Shown: one piece after another, positions 34,776 to 43,828 of the stretch | Position numbering within the stretch: position 1 is the stretch's first letter | How the letters are laid out: the number at the start of each line of letters is the position of its first letter | NCBI GenBank assembly: GCA_965279115.1 | Contig: OZ257137.1 | Span: 3,038,001-3,102,000 of the forward strand | Length of the DNA stretch: 64,000 nt | Source of the DNA: JAEUOS01 sp965279115 | Lineage (GTDB): Bacteria > Pseudomonadota > Gammaproteobacteria > Burkholderiales > JAEUOS01 | Direction: 5' to 3' | Position numbers and translations under genes: made by a program | The notes under the pieces: generated by a model | Database searches by the model: none | What the model was told of the DNA's origin: nothing | What the model saw: the letters and a program-made list of their open reading frames with translations, nothing else

Positions 34776-35530
34776 TGGCCGCTGGCAGCGACGAACGCCC
34801 GGTCGTGCTGTTCGACTGGGGCGAGACCCTGATGTGGATACCGGGCATGATCCATGACCCGGACCGTCACCTGGCCTGCGTGGAGCGTATCTTCGCGACG
34901 GACATCGCGCCTTACATGGCCGACCGTGCCGGCATGCCGGTTGGCAGCTTCATCGAACACTACCTGCTGGCCTGCCGCAAGCAGATCGCGCGCTCGAAGG
35001 AAACCCAGCGCGAACACAGCTTTACCGACCGTTTCGCGATGGCGTTCGGGCTGGCCGGGGTGAATGCATTGCCTGCAATGGACGTGTTCGCCCGCATGGC
35101 CGATGCCCTGGGGCATGAAGTCGCGCAGCATGCGCGCCTGCTCGAGGGCGCCGCCGAGGTGATTCCCCGTCTGGCGGCCTCGTATCGCCTGGGCGTGGTG
35201 TCGAACTATCCGCACGGGCCGGTGGTGGGCGCGTCGCTGGCGCGCTTCGGCCTGCGCGAACATTTCCACACCATCGTCGTGTCGTCGGACACCGGCTGGA
35301 TGAAGCCGCATGCGGATTGCTATCGTCCCGCCCTTGCTGCGCTGCCGGCACTGCCGGGCCGCATCCTGATGGTGGGCGACGACCTGACCAACGACGTCAA
35401 GGGCGCCAAGGCGCTCGGCCTTTTCACCGCGTGGATCGCGCCGCACGCGACCGAACTGCACGCCGATGTCGACATCCACCTGAAAGCGCTGGCCGAACTG
35501 CCCGCGCATTGCGAGCGGCTTTTTGCATGA
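34775..35530 (+). CDS. HAD-superfamily hydrolase
   Basis: A 251-residue phosphatase-like HAD protein. Motif 1 is VVLFDWGETLMW (residues 10-20). It has FDWGE where many phosphatases show DxD, so the second aspartate is replaced by Gly-Glu. Motif 2 is GVVSNYPHG, Lys is in GWMKPHADCY, and motif 4 is ILMVGDDLTNDVKGA. It may dephosphorylate a nucleotide or sugar phosphate, fitting a position just after the decarboxylase-like gene. It overlaps both neighbours (34775 and 35527), so translation is coupled. Confidence 0.87.
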   Translation: MAAGSDERPVVLFDWGETLMWIPGMIHDPDRHLACVERIFATDIAPYMADRAGMPVGSFIEHYLLACRKQIARSKETQREHSFTDRFAMAFGLAGVNALPAMDVFARMADALGHEVAQHARLLEGAAEVIPRLAASYRLGVVSNYPHGPVVGASLARFGLREHFHTIVVSSDTGWMKPHADCYRPALAALPALPGRILMVGDDLTNDVKGAKALGLFTAWIAPHATELHADVDIHLKALAELPAHCERLFA

Positions 35531-36981
35531 ATCTGCAAACGCAATTGTTGATTGACGGCGCCTTCGTCCCGGCCGCCAGCGGCGAGACCTTTGCCACCCA
35601 CAGTCCGATCGACTTCACGGTGCTGGCGCAGGTGGCGCGCGCTGGCTCGGTCGACCTTGACCGCGCGGTGGCGGCGGCGCGACGCGCTTTCGACGGCGGG
35701 GCGTGGTCAGGCATGTTGCCGTTTGCGCGCGGCAAGCTATTGCGCCGCATTGCCGACGGCATCCGCGCCGATGCCAAGCGCATCGCCGAGGTGGAAACCC
35801 GCAACGGCGGCAAGACCATTGCCAATTCCTTAAACGAGGTCGAGAGCGCCGCCAACGTGTTCGAGTATTACGCCGGCGCGATGGACAAGTTCTTCGGCGA
35901 CACCATTCCCATGGGCGCCAACGTGCTGGACTTCACCCTGCGCGAGCCTCTCGGCGTGGTGGCGGCCATCACACCATGGAACTTTCCGTTCATGGCGGCG
36001 GCCTGGAAGGTGGCGCCGGCACTGGCCGCCGGCTGCACCGTGGTGTTGAAGCCCGCCAGCTACACCCCGCTCACCGCATTGATGTTGGGCGAAATCGCGC
36101 TGGCGGCCGGCATTCCCGCGGGCGTGCTGAACATCCTGCCCGGGCCGGGCGGTCCGCTCGGCGAGGCCATTGCCACCCATCCCGGTATCGACAAGATATC
36201 GTTTACCGGCTCTACCGCCACCGGCGCGGCCCTGCAGCGTGGTGCGGCTGCCGGCATCAAGCGCGTGACCCTCGAGCTGGGCGGCAAGAGCCCCAACATC
36301 ATCTTCGCCGATGCCGAAATTGCCAAGTCCGCCAATCAGGCCGGCAAGGCCGCCTTCGGCAACGCCGGGCAAAGCTGTTCGGCGCGTACCCGGGTGTTCG
36401 TGCAGGCGAGCGCGATGGACGCCTTCATGCAGGCCTTTGTCGCCGCCACGCAGGCGACACGCATCGGCAATCCGCTCGACCCGGCCACCGAGATCGGGCC
36501 ACTGGTCTCGGCCGGCCAGTGGGACATCGTCAACGACTATGTCGAGCTGGGCGTCGAGGAAGGTTGTGAACTGGTCACAGGCGGCACGCGGCCCGCCGGC
36601 GTGCAGGGCGGGGCCTACTATGCGCCCACCATCCTGACCCGGGCCCACAACGGCATGCGGGTGGCACAGGAAGAGATTTTCGGACCGGTGGTGGTGGTGA
36701 TCCCGTTCGAGACGGAAGCCGAGGCGGTGGCACTGGCCAACGACAGCGCCTACGGCCTGAACGCCTCGGTATGGACGCGCGATGTCGGCCGCGCCATGCG
36801 CGTGGCCAAGGCGCTGAGGAGCGGAATGGTCAGCGTAAACTCGCATGGCAGTGCCAGCCGCTATGGCTACATGGCGCCTTTCGGCGGCGCAAAAAAATCC
36901 GGCATCGGCCGCGAACTCGGCATGCATGCGCTCTCGCTGTACACCGAAGTGAAAAACATCTTCGTCGATCTGGAGGACTAG
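35527..36981 (+). CDS. NAD(P)-dependent aldehyde dehydrogenase
   Basis: A 484-residue aldehyde dehydrogenase. The cofactor block is TPWNFPFMAAAWKVAPALAA, the glutamate base is in LELGGKSPNI, and the catalytic cysteine is in FGNAGQSCSARTRVF near residue 285. The start is the ATG overlapping the HAD stop by four bases. The open frame extends upstream without conservation. It oxidises an aldehyde intermediate to an acid in the operon's unknown pathway. The closest families include betaine-, benzaldehyde- or sugar-aldehyde dehydrogenases, which cannot be distinguished here. Confidence 0.93.
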   Translation: MNLQTQLLIDGAFVPAASGETFATHSPIDFTVLAQVARAGSVDLDRAVAAARRAFDGGAWSGMLPFARGKLLRRIADGIRADAKRIAEVETRNGGKTIANSLNEVESAANVFEYYAGAMDKFFGDTIPMGANVLDFTLREPLGVVAAITPWNFPFMAAAWKVAPALAAGCTVVLKPASYTPLTALMLGEIALAAGIPAGVLNILPGPGGPLGEAIATHPGIDKISFTGSTATGAALQRGAAAGIKRVTLELGGKSPNIIFADAEIAKSANQAGKAAFGNAGQSCSARTRVFVQASAMDAFMQAFVAATQATRIGNPLDPATEIGPLVSAGQWDIVNDYVELGVEEGCELVTGGTRPAGVQGGAYYAPTILTRAHNGMRVAQEEIFGPVVVVIPFETEAEAVALANDSAYGLNASVWTRDVGRAMRVAKALRSGMVSVNSHGSASRYGYMAPFGGAKKSGIGRELGMHALSLYTEVKNIFVDLED

Positions 36982-36984
36982 GAC

Positions 36985-38244
36985 GTGGCCACTCTGGCAA
37001 TCACCGGCGGCACCCTGATCGACGGCAGCGGGCGCGATCCCGTGGCCAACGCCACGGTGCTGATCGAAGGCGAACGCATTCTCGCCGCCGGCCCCGCAGC
37101 ATCCATCGCCATCCCGCATGGTGCCCGGGTGATCGACGCCGGCGGGCACACCGTGCTGCCGGGCATCATCGACTGCCACGTGCACGGCACCTACCGCGCG
37201 CGCGACATGCGGCAGCACCTGCTCAATGCGCCCACCTACAACGTGCTGCGCTCGACTTCAGTGCTGAAGGAAACCATCGCCTGCGGCGTGACCACCGCGC
37301 GCGACATGGGCGGTGCCGACGCCGGTTTTCGCGAAGCCATCAACGAGGGCTACATCGACGGCCCGCGCCTCTTGATCTCCATCGCCATGGTGTCGCAGAC
37401 CGGCGGCCATGGCGACGCCTGGGTGCCGGCGGGTCTCAGGGTACAAAAGCGCGCCTGGCTGCCCAGCCCGGTGGCCGACGGCGTCGACGAAGTGCGCCGC
37501 CTGGTGCGCCACCTGCTGATGGCCGGTGCCGATTTCATCAAGATCTGCGCCACCGGCGGCATCACCTCGGTAACCGACTCGTGGGATGAATCGCAGTTCA
37601 CCATCGAGGAGATCAAGGTCGCGGTGGCCGAGGCGGCGATGCGCCGCAAGACCGTGGCCGTGCACGCGGAGGGCCTGGACGGCATCCGCACCGCGTTGGG
37701 CGCCAATATCCACTCGCTGGAGCACGGCTGGTTCATCGACGAGGAATGCGTCGACATGATGATCAAGGCCGGCACCTGGTGGGTGCCGACCCTGGCGCTG
37801 GTGCCGCTGTCGCTGGAGCACCGCAAGGCCAACACCGCCTGGGACAAGCAGCAACTGGCCAACGAGGCGGTCAAGGAGCACGAGATCTTCGAGCGCATGG
37901 AGCGCCAGGTGCCGCTCTGGAAGGACGCCGTGCGCCGCGGCGTGAAGGTGGCCTTCGGCACCGACCAGTCGCACCGCCTGCTGGTGGGCGAGAACATGGT
38001 CGAGTTCCGTTTCATGGTCGACTGGCTGGGCATGACGCCCATGCAGGCGCTGGTGTCAGCCACCAGCCAGGCGGCGGAGTGCATCGGCCTGAAGAGCGTC
38101 GGCATGCTCGAGGCCGGCCGTTATGCCGACGTGCTGGTGGTCGACGGCGACCCGCTGGCCAACATCCGCATCCTCGAAGAGCGCGCACGCCTCAAGCTGG
38201 TCATGAAGGGCGGGCGCGCGTTCACCAACACCTTGCAGGGGTAA
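36985..38244 (+). CDS. Amidohydrolase, imidazolonepropionase/prolidase-like
   Basis: A 419-residue metal-dependent amidohydrolase. Metal ligands: HxH in IDCHVHGTYRARDM, lysine in FIKICATGGITS, histidines in VAVHAEGLDG and HSLEHGWFID, and the aspartate in VAFGTDQSHRLL. GTG start with GGAGG eight bases upstream inside the previous stop region. It lies three bases after the aldehyde dehydrogenase and two bases before pncC, so it belongs to the seven-gene operon. It likely hydrolyses a cyclic amide, lactam or dipeptide-like bond. Confidence 0.9.
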   Translation: MATLAITGGTLIDGSGRDPVANATVLIEGERILAAGPAASIAIPHGARVIDAGGHTVLPGIIDCHVHGTYRARDMRQHLLNAPTYNVLRSTSVLKETIACGVTTARDMGGADAGFREAINEGYIDGPRLLISIAMVSQTGGHGDAWVPAGLRVQKRAWLPSPVADGVDEVRRLVRHLLMAGADFIKICATGGITSVTDSWDESQFTIEEIKVAVAEAAMRRKTVAVHAEGLDGIRTALGANIHSLEHGWFIDEECVDMMIKAGTWWVPTLALVPLSLEHRKANTAWDKQQLANEAVKEHEIFERMERQVPLWKDAVRRGVKVAFGTDQSHRLLVGENMVEFRFMVDWLGMTPMQALVSATSQAAECIGLKSVGMLEAGRYADVLVVDGDPLANIRILEERARLKLVMKGGRAFTNTLQG

Positions 38245-38246
38245 GC

Positions 38247-38735
38247 ATGTTTTCCAAGGAATTGCTGGCCAAGGCCGCCGCGGCGCTCAATGCCGCGCAG
38301 GCCGCCAATGTGCGCATCGCCACCGCCGAGACCTGTACTGCCGGCCTGGTATCGGGCTGCATCACCTCGGTTTCGGGCGCCTCGAAGACTTTCGAGCGGG
38401 GCTTCGTGCTGTACCACGACTCCGCCAAGGCCACCGGCCTGGGTGTGTCCGAAGAGGTCTCGCGTGCGCACGGTGCGGTCAGCGCCGAGGTGACGCAGGG
38501 GCTGGCCGAGGGGGCATTGAAAAACTCCGGCGCGGGTGTTGCCGTCGCGGTGACGGGCTATGCCGGCCCTGGCGGCGGCAACGAGAAGAACCCGGTTGGC
38601 ACCTGCTACATCGCCGCCGCGCGGCCTGGCGTTCCCACCCTGGTGGAGCGCCATGTGTTTCCCGGCGACCGCGACAGCGTGCGCCTGGCGGCGGTGGGCG
38701 CGGCGCTGGACCTGATCGTCAAACGGCTCGCCTGA
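38247..38735 (+). CDS. CinA/PncC-family nicotinamide-nucleotide amidohydrolase
   Basis: A 162-residue single-domain CinA C-terminal protein. Conserved blocks are ATAETCTAGLVSGCITSVSG, the FERGFVLYHDSAK block, GAVSAEVTQGLAEGAL, and AVAVTGYAGPGGG with PVGTCYIAA. PncC deamidates nicotinamide mononucleotide to nicotinate mononucleotide, the product of NadC, so its presence together with a nadC-like gene is notable. TAET replaces the more usual TAES at the first motif. It sits two bases after the amidohydrolase and three before the CobW gene. Confidence 0.9.
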   Translation: MFSKELLAKAAAALNAAQAANVRIATAETCTAGLVSGCITSVSGASKTFERGFVLYHDSAKATGLGVSEEVSRAHGAVSAEVTQGLAEGALKNSGAGVAVAVTGYAGPGGGNEKNPVGTCYIAAARPGVPTLVERHVFPGDRDSVRLAAVGAALDLIVKRLA

Positions 38736-38738
38736 GCC

Positions 38739-39785
38739 GTGGCGGGCGCTGCGGCCGGGGCGCGCCGGCACGGCCCGGTACCCGTCACCATCCTCACCGG
38801 CGCTTTGGGCGCCGGCAAGACCACCCTGCTCAACGCCGCCTTGCGCGGCGTGCTCAGGAATGTGGCGGTGGTGGTCAACGAGTTTGGCGCCATCGGCATC
38901 GACCATGACCTGATCCGCGCCGCCACCGAGGATGTGGTGCTGCTGCCCGGCGGCTGCGTGTGCTGCCAGGTGCGGGCTGACCTCGCGGTGGCCCTGCTGC
39001 AACTGGAGCGCGGCGTGGCACAGGGCGAAATTCCCGCGTTCGAGCGGGTGGTCGTGGAAACCAGCGGGCTGGCCGAGCCGGGCCCGATCCTGCAACTGTT
39101 CGCCGAGTCGCCGGCGCTCGCCGGGCGCTTTCGCATCGATGCGCTGGTGTGCGTGGTCGATGCACAGCAAGGCGTGGCGGCGCTGGCCGATGAGGGCTGC
39201 GCTGCCCGGCAGGCCTTGCTGGCTGATCGCCTGCTGGTCACGAAAACGGAACTGGCTTCACCCGTGGAATTGGCGCAACTTGAAGTCCGGCTGGTGGCCT
39301 TGAACCCGCAGGCGGAGATCCTGCGCGTGCCGCACGGCGTTGCCGAAGCCGCGTGGTTCGACACCGCACCCCTGGCCGGTACGCGCGAGGTGCCTGATGC
39401 TCTCCTGCGTGCCGCGCACGACGACGCGATCGAGTCCTTCGTGCTGCGCTGGAAGTCGGTTCAGCCGTTGACGGCGCTGGGCACCTGGCTGCAGGCGCTT
39501 GCCGATACGCATGGCGCGCGCCTGCTGCGGGCCAAGGGCATCGTCGCCGCGGACGGCGTCGACGGCGCGGTGGCATTGCATGTGGTCGGGCACCTGGTGG
39601 CGCCCCCCGAGTTCCTGTCGCGGGGCGTGGAAGAATCGCGGGTGGTGCTGATCACCCGCGGGCTTGAGCCGGGCGATGTGGCACCACCCTGGCCGTTTGC
39701 AGCGGCGCGCGCTGCGTCGCCGCCCCGCGTGCCAGCAATGCCCATACCGTCTCCGCAGCCGCCGGCAGGGGCTTCTTGCGCCTGA
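38739..39785 (+). CDS. CobW/G3E-family GTPase (metal chaperone)
   Basis: A 348-residue G3E P-loop GTPase. Walker A is TGALGAGKTTLLN (residues about 26-38), the metal-binding CxCC is in GGCVCCQVRAD, and the switch ESTxG-like element is VVETSGLAEPGP. The C-terminal CobW domain ends near VVLITRGLEPGDV. The last roughly 30 residues are not conserved and are read from DNA that also encodes the end of the LysR gene on the other strand. The GTG start is three bases after pncC. It probably delivers zinc or another metal to an enzyme of the operon, such as the amidohydrolase. Confidence 0.9.
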   Translation: MAGAAAGARRHGPVPVTILTGALGAGKTTLLNAALRGVLRNVAVVVNEFGAIGIDHDLIRAATEDVVLLPGGCVCCQVRADLAVALLQLERGVAQGEIPAFERVVVETSGLAEPGPILQLFAESPALAGRFRIDALVCVVDAQQGVAALADEGCAARQALLADRLLVTKTELASPVELAQLEVRLVALNPQAEILRVPHGVAEAAWFDTAPLAGTREVPDALLRAAHDDAIESFVLRWKSVQPLTALGTWLQALADTHGARLLRAKGIVAADGVDGAVALHVVGHLVAPPEFLSRGVEESRVVLITRGLEPGDVAPPWPFAAARAASPPRVPAMPIPSPQPPAGASCA

Positions 39786-40620
39786 GCAGTTCCACCGTCA
39801 TGGCGATGTCCCAGTCGCCACCGCCGATGTGCGCGAGGCTGCCGTCGGCAAGGTTGCGCGCGATTGTCGAAAGCGGCAGCCATGCGACTCCCATACCCTG
39901 CAGGGCCAACTCCTTGAGGATGAAGATAAGCGGGTCCTCGAACAGGTTCTGCACCTGCACCGCGGCGACGCGTCGCGCGACTTCATCATCGACCGCGCGG
40001 CCGATATAGGAAGAGCGCCCGTAGGGCAGGTATACCAATGCGGTGCCGGGTGCCAACGGAAGGTCGTAGCCGAGGCTGCCGCGCCGCTGCGGCGCACACA
40101 CCGGGATCATCGGCTCGTCCGCGATCTCGATGGCGTCCAGGCTGTCGAATCCGGCCGGGCGCGGCAATGCCGGGTGGCGGTATGAAAGCGCCAGGTCCGC
40201 CTCGCCGGCGGCGTACAGGTCGGCCACCTCGTCGATGGCCTTGACCGCGCCGCGTCCGATCAGGGGGCCGATCTCGCGGTTTAGCCGCGCCAGCAAGGCC
40301 GGAAAAAAGCCGGCCGAACAGGCGGTGGGCATGAGGAATGTGACGGTCGGCGCCGCGTCGGCCTCCTTGGCCCGGATCGAGGCGCGAAAATCCAGCAGCG
40401 GTTCCACGCTGCCCACGGCGATGGGCAGCATTTGCTGTCCGGCGGAGGTCAGTTCCACCGGGCGTGCACCACGGTCGAACAACGGCGCGCCAACCCAGTC
40501 CTCGAGCGCCTGGATGCGCCGGCTGAAGGTGGATTGGGTGACATGGCGCTCGGCTGCCGCACGCGAAAAGCTGCCGGTGCGCACCAGGGCGAGGAAGTCC
40601 TGCAGCCAGTAGAGTTCCAT
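39652..40620 (-). CDS. LysR-family transcriptional regulator
   Basis: A 322-residue LysR regulator. The helix-turn-helix is in GSFSRAAAERHVTQSTFSRR (residues about 15-35), and the effector domain begins near residue 90. The start is ATG 40620, since the upstream frame overlaps the enoyl-CoA hydratase end and is not conserved. It follows the hydratase gene after seven bases on the same strand. Its 3' end overlaps the CobW gene's 3' end by 134 bases in convergent orientation. It may regulate the hydratase gene or the seven-gene operon. Confidence 0.88.
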   Translation of the reverse strand: MELYWLQDFLALVRTGSFSRAAAERHVTQSTFSRRIQALEDWVGAPLFDRGARPVELTSAGQQMLPIAVGSVEPLLDFRASIRAKEADAAPTVTFLMPTACSAGFFPALLARLNREIGPLIGRGAVKAIDEVADLYAAGEADLALSYRHPALPRPAGFDSLDAIEIADEPMIPVCAPQRRGSLGYDLPLAPGTALVYLPYGRSSYIGRAVDDEVARRVAAVQVQNLFEDPLIFILKELALQGMGVAWLPLSTIARNLADGSLAHIGGGDWDIAMTVELLRRKKPLPAAAETVWALLARGAATQRAPLQTARVVPHRPAQARG

Positions 40621-40627
40621 GTCCGGT

Positions 40628-41401
40628 CTACTTGTTCGGCTTGAGCGCACCGGCGCGCGCCGCGCGCGACTCCGGGCTGGCGGCGGCCAGCGCGATCTGG
40701 TCATGCGCCATATAGCCGGCGGCGTGGTTCAAGGCCAGGGCGATGGCGTTGGCGGACTCCTTGCTCATGCGTACCGCGGCCGCCGGCATCGAAAGCGTCT
40801 TCGCCGCGACTTCGCGCGCCTTGGCCAACGCCTGGCCCTTGGGCGCGGTGTAGTCGAGGATGCCGATCGCCAATGCGTCGGGCGCCGGAAAGCGCTCGCA
40901 CAGGATGGTCAGGCGCTTGGCCCTGGCCGGCCCCAGCAGGTTGACCAGGCGCGGGATGGTGCCCCAGGTGAGCGGAATGCCCAACGCGATTTCCGGCAGC
41001 GAGACGAAGGCATCCTCTGCCGCGACACGCCAGTCACAGGCCAGCGAAAGCGCCAGCCCGCCACCCACGGCGTAACCCTCGATGGCGGCGATGGTGATCT
41101 GCGGCATTTCTTCCCATGCCTTGCACAGACGAAAGCCGGTGCCGGCGACCTCGCGGCGCTCCACCGTGGAGAGCGAGTCATCGGCCCAGGCGTTGGCATC
41201 CTTCAGGTCGGCGCCGGCGGAAAAACACACCTCGCCGCCGGTGAGGATCACCACATCGATGTCGGTGCGCTCGGCCAGTTCGCGGGCGCAGGCGGTGAGC
41301 TCGCGCATCAGGGCGCGGGATAGCGCATTGCGGGCGGATGGGCGGTTGAGGGTGACCACCGCGAGGCGGCCGTCGATGGCGAGAGTCAGGTGGGTATGCA
41401 T
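40628..41401 (-). CDS. Enoyl-CoA hydratase/isomerase family protein
   Basis: A 257-residue crotonase-family enzyme. Oxyanion segments are VCFSAGADLKDANAW and GYAVGGGLALSLACDW. The segment VSLPEIALGIPLTWG carries the first catalytic-acid position, with Glu in LPEI. It differs from the hydratase at 30439 and lacks a nearby CoA-transferase. The LysR gene follows directly, suggesting a small unit of enzyme and regulator. Substrate unknown. Confidence 0.9.
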   Translation of the reverse strand: MHTHLTLAIDGRLAVVTLNRPSARNALSRALMRELTACARELAERTDIDVVILTGGEVCFSAGADLKDANAWADDSLSTVERREVAGTGFRLCKAWEEMPQITIAAIEGYAVGGGLALSLACDWRVAAEDAFVSLPEIALGIPLTWGTIPRLVNLLGPARAKRLTILCERFPAPDALAIGILDYTAPKGQALAKAREVAAKTLSMPAAAVRMSKESANAIALALNHAAGYMAHDQIALAAASPESRAARAGALKPNK

Positions 41402-41562
41402 GGGCGTGGCGGTCGCAAACGGATGGCCTGATATTACGGCATGCCCCGTACGGGAGGACGGCGTGGACGATCATCGGCGCACGCCGGGTTGCGCGGCCCC
41501 GGCGCGGTAGACTTCCCGCCAGTTTCGGGGGGCGTTCCGATGTCCAAGAACCGGAGGCAGAC

Positions 41563-42243
41563 ATGAGCTTGCTTGGCAAGGCCGCTGTGACGATCTGGCA
41601 CGACGTGCCCGCGGAGGCGCTGGCGGACTATTTCGAATGGCACAGCCGTGAGCATATGGCCGAGCGCGTCGCCATTCCCGGTTTCCTGCGCGGCAGGCGC
41701 TATGTCGCGCTTCATGGCGCCCCGGCCTATTTCACGCTCTATGAAGCGGAGACGCTCGAGACGCTGACCGGCCCCGACTACACCGCCCGACTCAACAACC
41801 CGACGCCATGGACACGTCGCGTCGCGCCACAATTGACCGGCAATGTGCGCTCGCTGTGCCGGATTGATCGCAGCTTCGGCACCGGCCAGGGCGGCTTCAT
41901 CATGACCATGCGCTATGACGTGGCACCCGGCCGTGAATCCGCGCAACGCGCCCTGCTTGATACGAAGCTCCAGACACTGGCGGCGCAGCCCGGCATCGTC
42001 GGCGTGCACTGGTGCCTGGGAGACACGGCGGCGAGCGCGATCGAAACCAACGAGAAGAAGGGCCGCCCTACCAGGGCGCTGGCGCCCAACTGGGTGGTGA
42101 TGGTGGAAGGTGCCACCGACGTCGCCACGCTGGAGCGCGCGTGCGGGCAGGCCTTGCCGCGCCAGGCGCTGATTGATGCCGGTGCGATCGACCCGCTGAT
42201 CGGCCTGTATCAGTTCCAGTTTCAACCGGGCGCGCCGGGTTGA
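41563..42243 (+). CDS. Unrecognised dimeric alpha-beta-barrel-like (EthD-type) protein
   Basis: A 226-residue protein I do not recognise as a named family. It reads as two ferredoxin-like halves: AVTIWHDVPAEALADYFEWH with HSREHMAERVAIPGFLRGRR, then GGFIMTMRYDVAPG. The H-x-x-E-H-M-x-E motif in half one resembles EthD-like dimeric alpha-beta-barrel proteins that handle catabolic intermediates. A GGAGG ribosome site precedes the ATG. It is convergent with the Bug receptor gene and divergent from the enoyl-CoA hydratase, so it appears to be single-gene. Confidence 0.7.
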   Translation: MSLLGKAAVTIWHDVPAEALADYFEWHSREHMAERVAIPGFLRGRRYVALHGAPAYFTLYEAETLETLTGPDYTARLNNPTPWTRRVAPQLTGNVRSLCRIDRSFGTGQGGFIMTMRYDVAPGRESAQRALLDTKLQTLAAQPGIVGVHWCLGDTAASAIETNEKKGRPTRALAPNWVVMVEGATDVATLERACGQALPRQALIDAGAIDPLIGLYQFQFQPGAPG

Positions 42244-42262
42244 ACTCGCTGCAGCAGCGGGT

Positions 42263-43261
42263 TCAATCCGCCTTGATGCCGAGTTCGCGCGTCAACTGCC
42301 CGTAGCGCTGGTTGTCGGCCTTCATGAAATCGGCCAGTACCTGTGGCGTGCCGCCGAGTACGTCCAGGCCCGCGCCAGCCAGGCGGGTGCGTACATCCGG
42401 CATTTGCAGAACCGCATTGAACTCCTGGTTGAGGCGGGCGATCACCGGTTGAGGCGTGGCTGCGGGCGCAAGCACCCCGTACCAGGCGTTGACCTCGACG
42501 TTCGGCACCCCTTGCTCGGTTGCGGTCGGTACTTCGGGCAACAGGGCAGAGCGGGATTTCTCCGTCACCGCGAGCGCGACCAGCTTGCCCGAGCGGATGT
42601 GCGGCACGGCACCGCCCAGTCCCGTGAACAACAACTTTATTTCGCCGCCGACCGCCGCGGTGATCGACGGGCCCACGCCCTTGTAGGGCACGTGCAGCAG
42701 ATCCACCCGCGCCGAACGCTTGAACATCTCGCCGGCGAAATGCATGGGCGAGCCGTTGCCCGGGCTGCCGTATGGCATGCCGGGCGCCGCGCGCGCCGCA
42801 TCCAGGAGCGCCTTGAGGTTGTTGACGCCCAATTGCGGGCTGGCGACCAGCACCAGTGGCGTGGTAGCCGGCGAGATCACCGGCATGAGGTCCTTGTGCA
42901 CGTCGACGCCCCCGCCCGCGCCGGCCGGCAGGACATGTGGCGAGATCACCATGGTGTTGGGCGTGAGCAGCAGGGTGTGGCCGTCCGGCGCCGACTTGGC
43001 CACCGCGGCCGCGCCGATCAGCGCGCCGGCGCCGGGCCGGTTCTCCACCACCACCGCCTGGCCCAGGCGTACGGCGAGCTTTTCGGCCAAGACCCGGGCT
43101 GCGATGTCCGGGCCGCCGCCCGGCGGGAACGGCACGACAATGGTGACGCCCTTGACGGGAAAGCCCTGCGCCTGCGTGCCGGGCGAAAGGAGTGAAGCTG
43201 CGGCGGCGGCCAACCAGCCGAGTACGCGCATGGCAGATCGAAGCCGGTTGTCTGGACGCAT
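42263..43261 (-). CDS. Bug-family substrate-binding protein
   Basis: A 332-residue Bug receptor. The start at 43261 has AAAGGAAA just upstream and gives a signal peptide ending SPGTQAQ. The longer frame upstream is not conserved. The signature FPVKGVTIVVPFPPGGGPDI follows. The pocket segment MPYGSPGNGSPMHFAGEMFK is recognisable. It is the last gene of a minus-strand unit with AllA-like, TPP-enzyme and cupin genes, so it probably imports their substrate. No TctA or TctB is present. Confidence 0.92.
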   Translation of the reverse strand: MRPDNRLRSAMRVLGWLAAAAASLLSPGTQAQGFPVKGVTIVVPFPPGGGPDIAARVLAEKLAVRLGQAVVVENRPGAGALIGAAAVAKSAPDGHTLLLTPNTMVISPHVLPAGAGGGVDVHKDLMPVISPATTPLVLVASPQLGVNNLKALLDAARAAPGMPYGSPGNGSPMHFAGEMFKRSARVDLLHVPYKGVGPSITAAVGGEIKLLFTGLGGAVPHIRSGKLVALAVTEKSRSALLPEVPTATEQGVPNVEVNAWYGVLAPAATPQPVIARLNQEFNAVLQMPDVRTRLAGAGLDVLGGTPQVLADFMKADNQRYGQLTRELGIKAD

Positions 43262-43293
43262 GAGTTTCCTTTGCGGATCTGGCGCGGTCGCGG

Positions 43294-43809
43294 CTACCCT
43301 TGCACGGTAACCGGCGCGGCGAGGTGGTGTTCTTCGCAGTCGAGCGGACCGCCTGAGAGCCATTGTTGCATGAGGAAATCGCCGCCTGTTCCCAGTGCGG
43401 CGAACGGGCTGTGCCATACGCCGGCGCCCCAGACGATGCCCTGGCTGCATGAGCCGATGAAGCCTTGCAGTGACGCCAGGTCGGGGGTGCCGTCGGGCCG
43501 GTTCGGGCAGGCGCAGACCAGGAAGCGCTCGCCTGAATTGGGAAAGAAAAGCTGTGGCGACAGCGGGTGACGCTCGACGACCTTGAGGGTGAACGGCAAG
43601 CTGCTGCACAGGACACGGTAGACGGCGGTGTGAAGCCGCGCGGCGCGCGCGTCGCGTGGCGCCAGGTCGATCGTGGTGTCGAAACGCTGCGCGCGGCCCT
43701 GGTTGGCCGTGCCTGGTGCGCCGGCGGCTTCGATTACCTGCCCGAAAGGCGCGAACCGCGCCGCCTCGAGGGGGGCAGCGTGCAGCATGGGCGCGGGTGT
43801 CGCTGGCAA
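43294..43809 (-). CDS. Ureidoglycolate lyase (AllA) family protein
   Basis: A 171-residue cupin-fold protein of the AllA family. AllA splits ureidoglycolate to glyoxylate and urea in allantoin use. Typical parts are AAPLEAARFAPFGQVIE, VVERHPLSPQLFFP, and VWGAGVWHSPFAAL. No other allantoin genes (allantoicase, allantoinase) are nearby. Its neighbours are a TPP-dependent enzyme and a cupin, so a different carbinolamine or glyoxylate-forming reaction is possible. It lies 19 bases after the TPP-enzyme gene. Confidence 0.82.
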   Translation of the reverse strand: MPATPAPMLHAAPLEAARFAPFGQVIEAAGAPGTANQGRAQRFDTTIDLAPRDARAARLHTAVYRVLCSSLPFTLKVVERHPLSPQLFFPNSGERFLVCACPNRPDGTPDLASLQGFIGSCSQGIVWGAGVWHSPFAALGTGGDFLMQQWLSGGPLDCEEHHLAAPVTVQG

Positions 43810-43828
43810 GGCGGCCGTTTTGCGCGGC

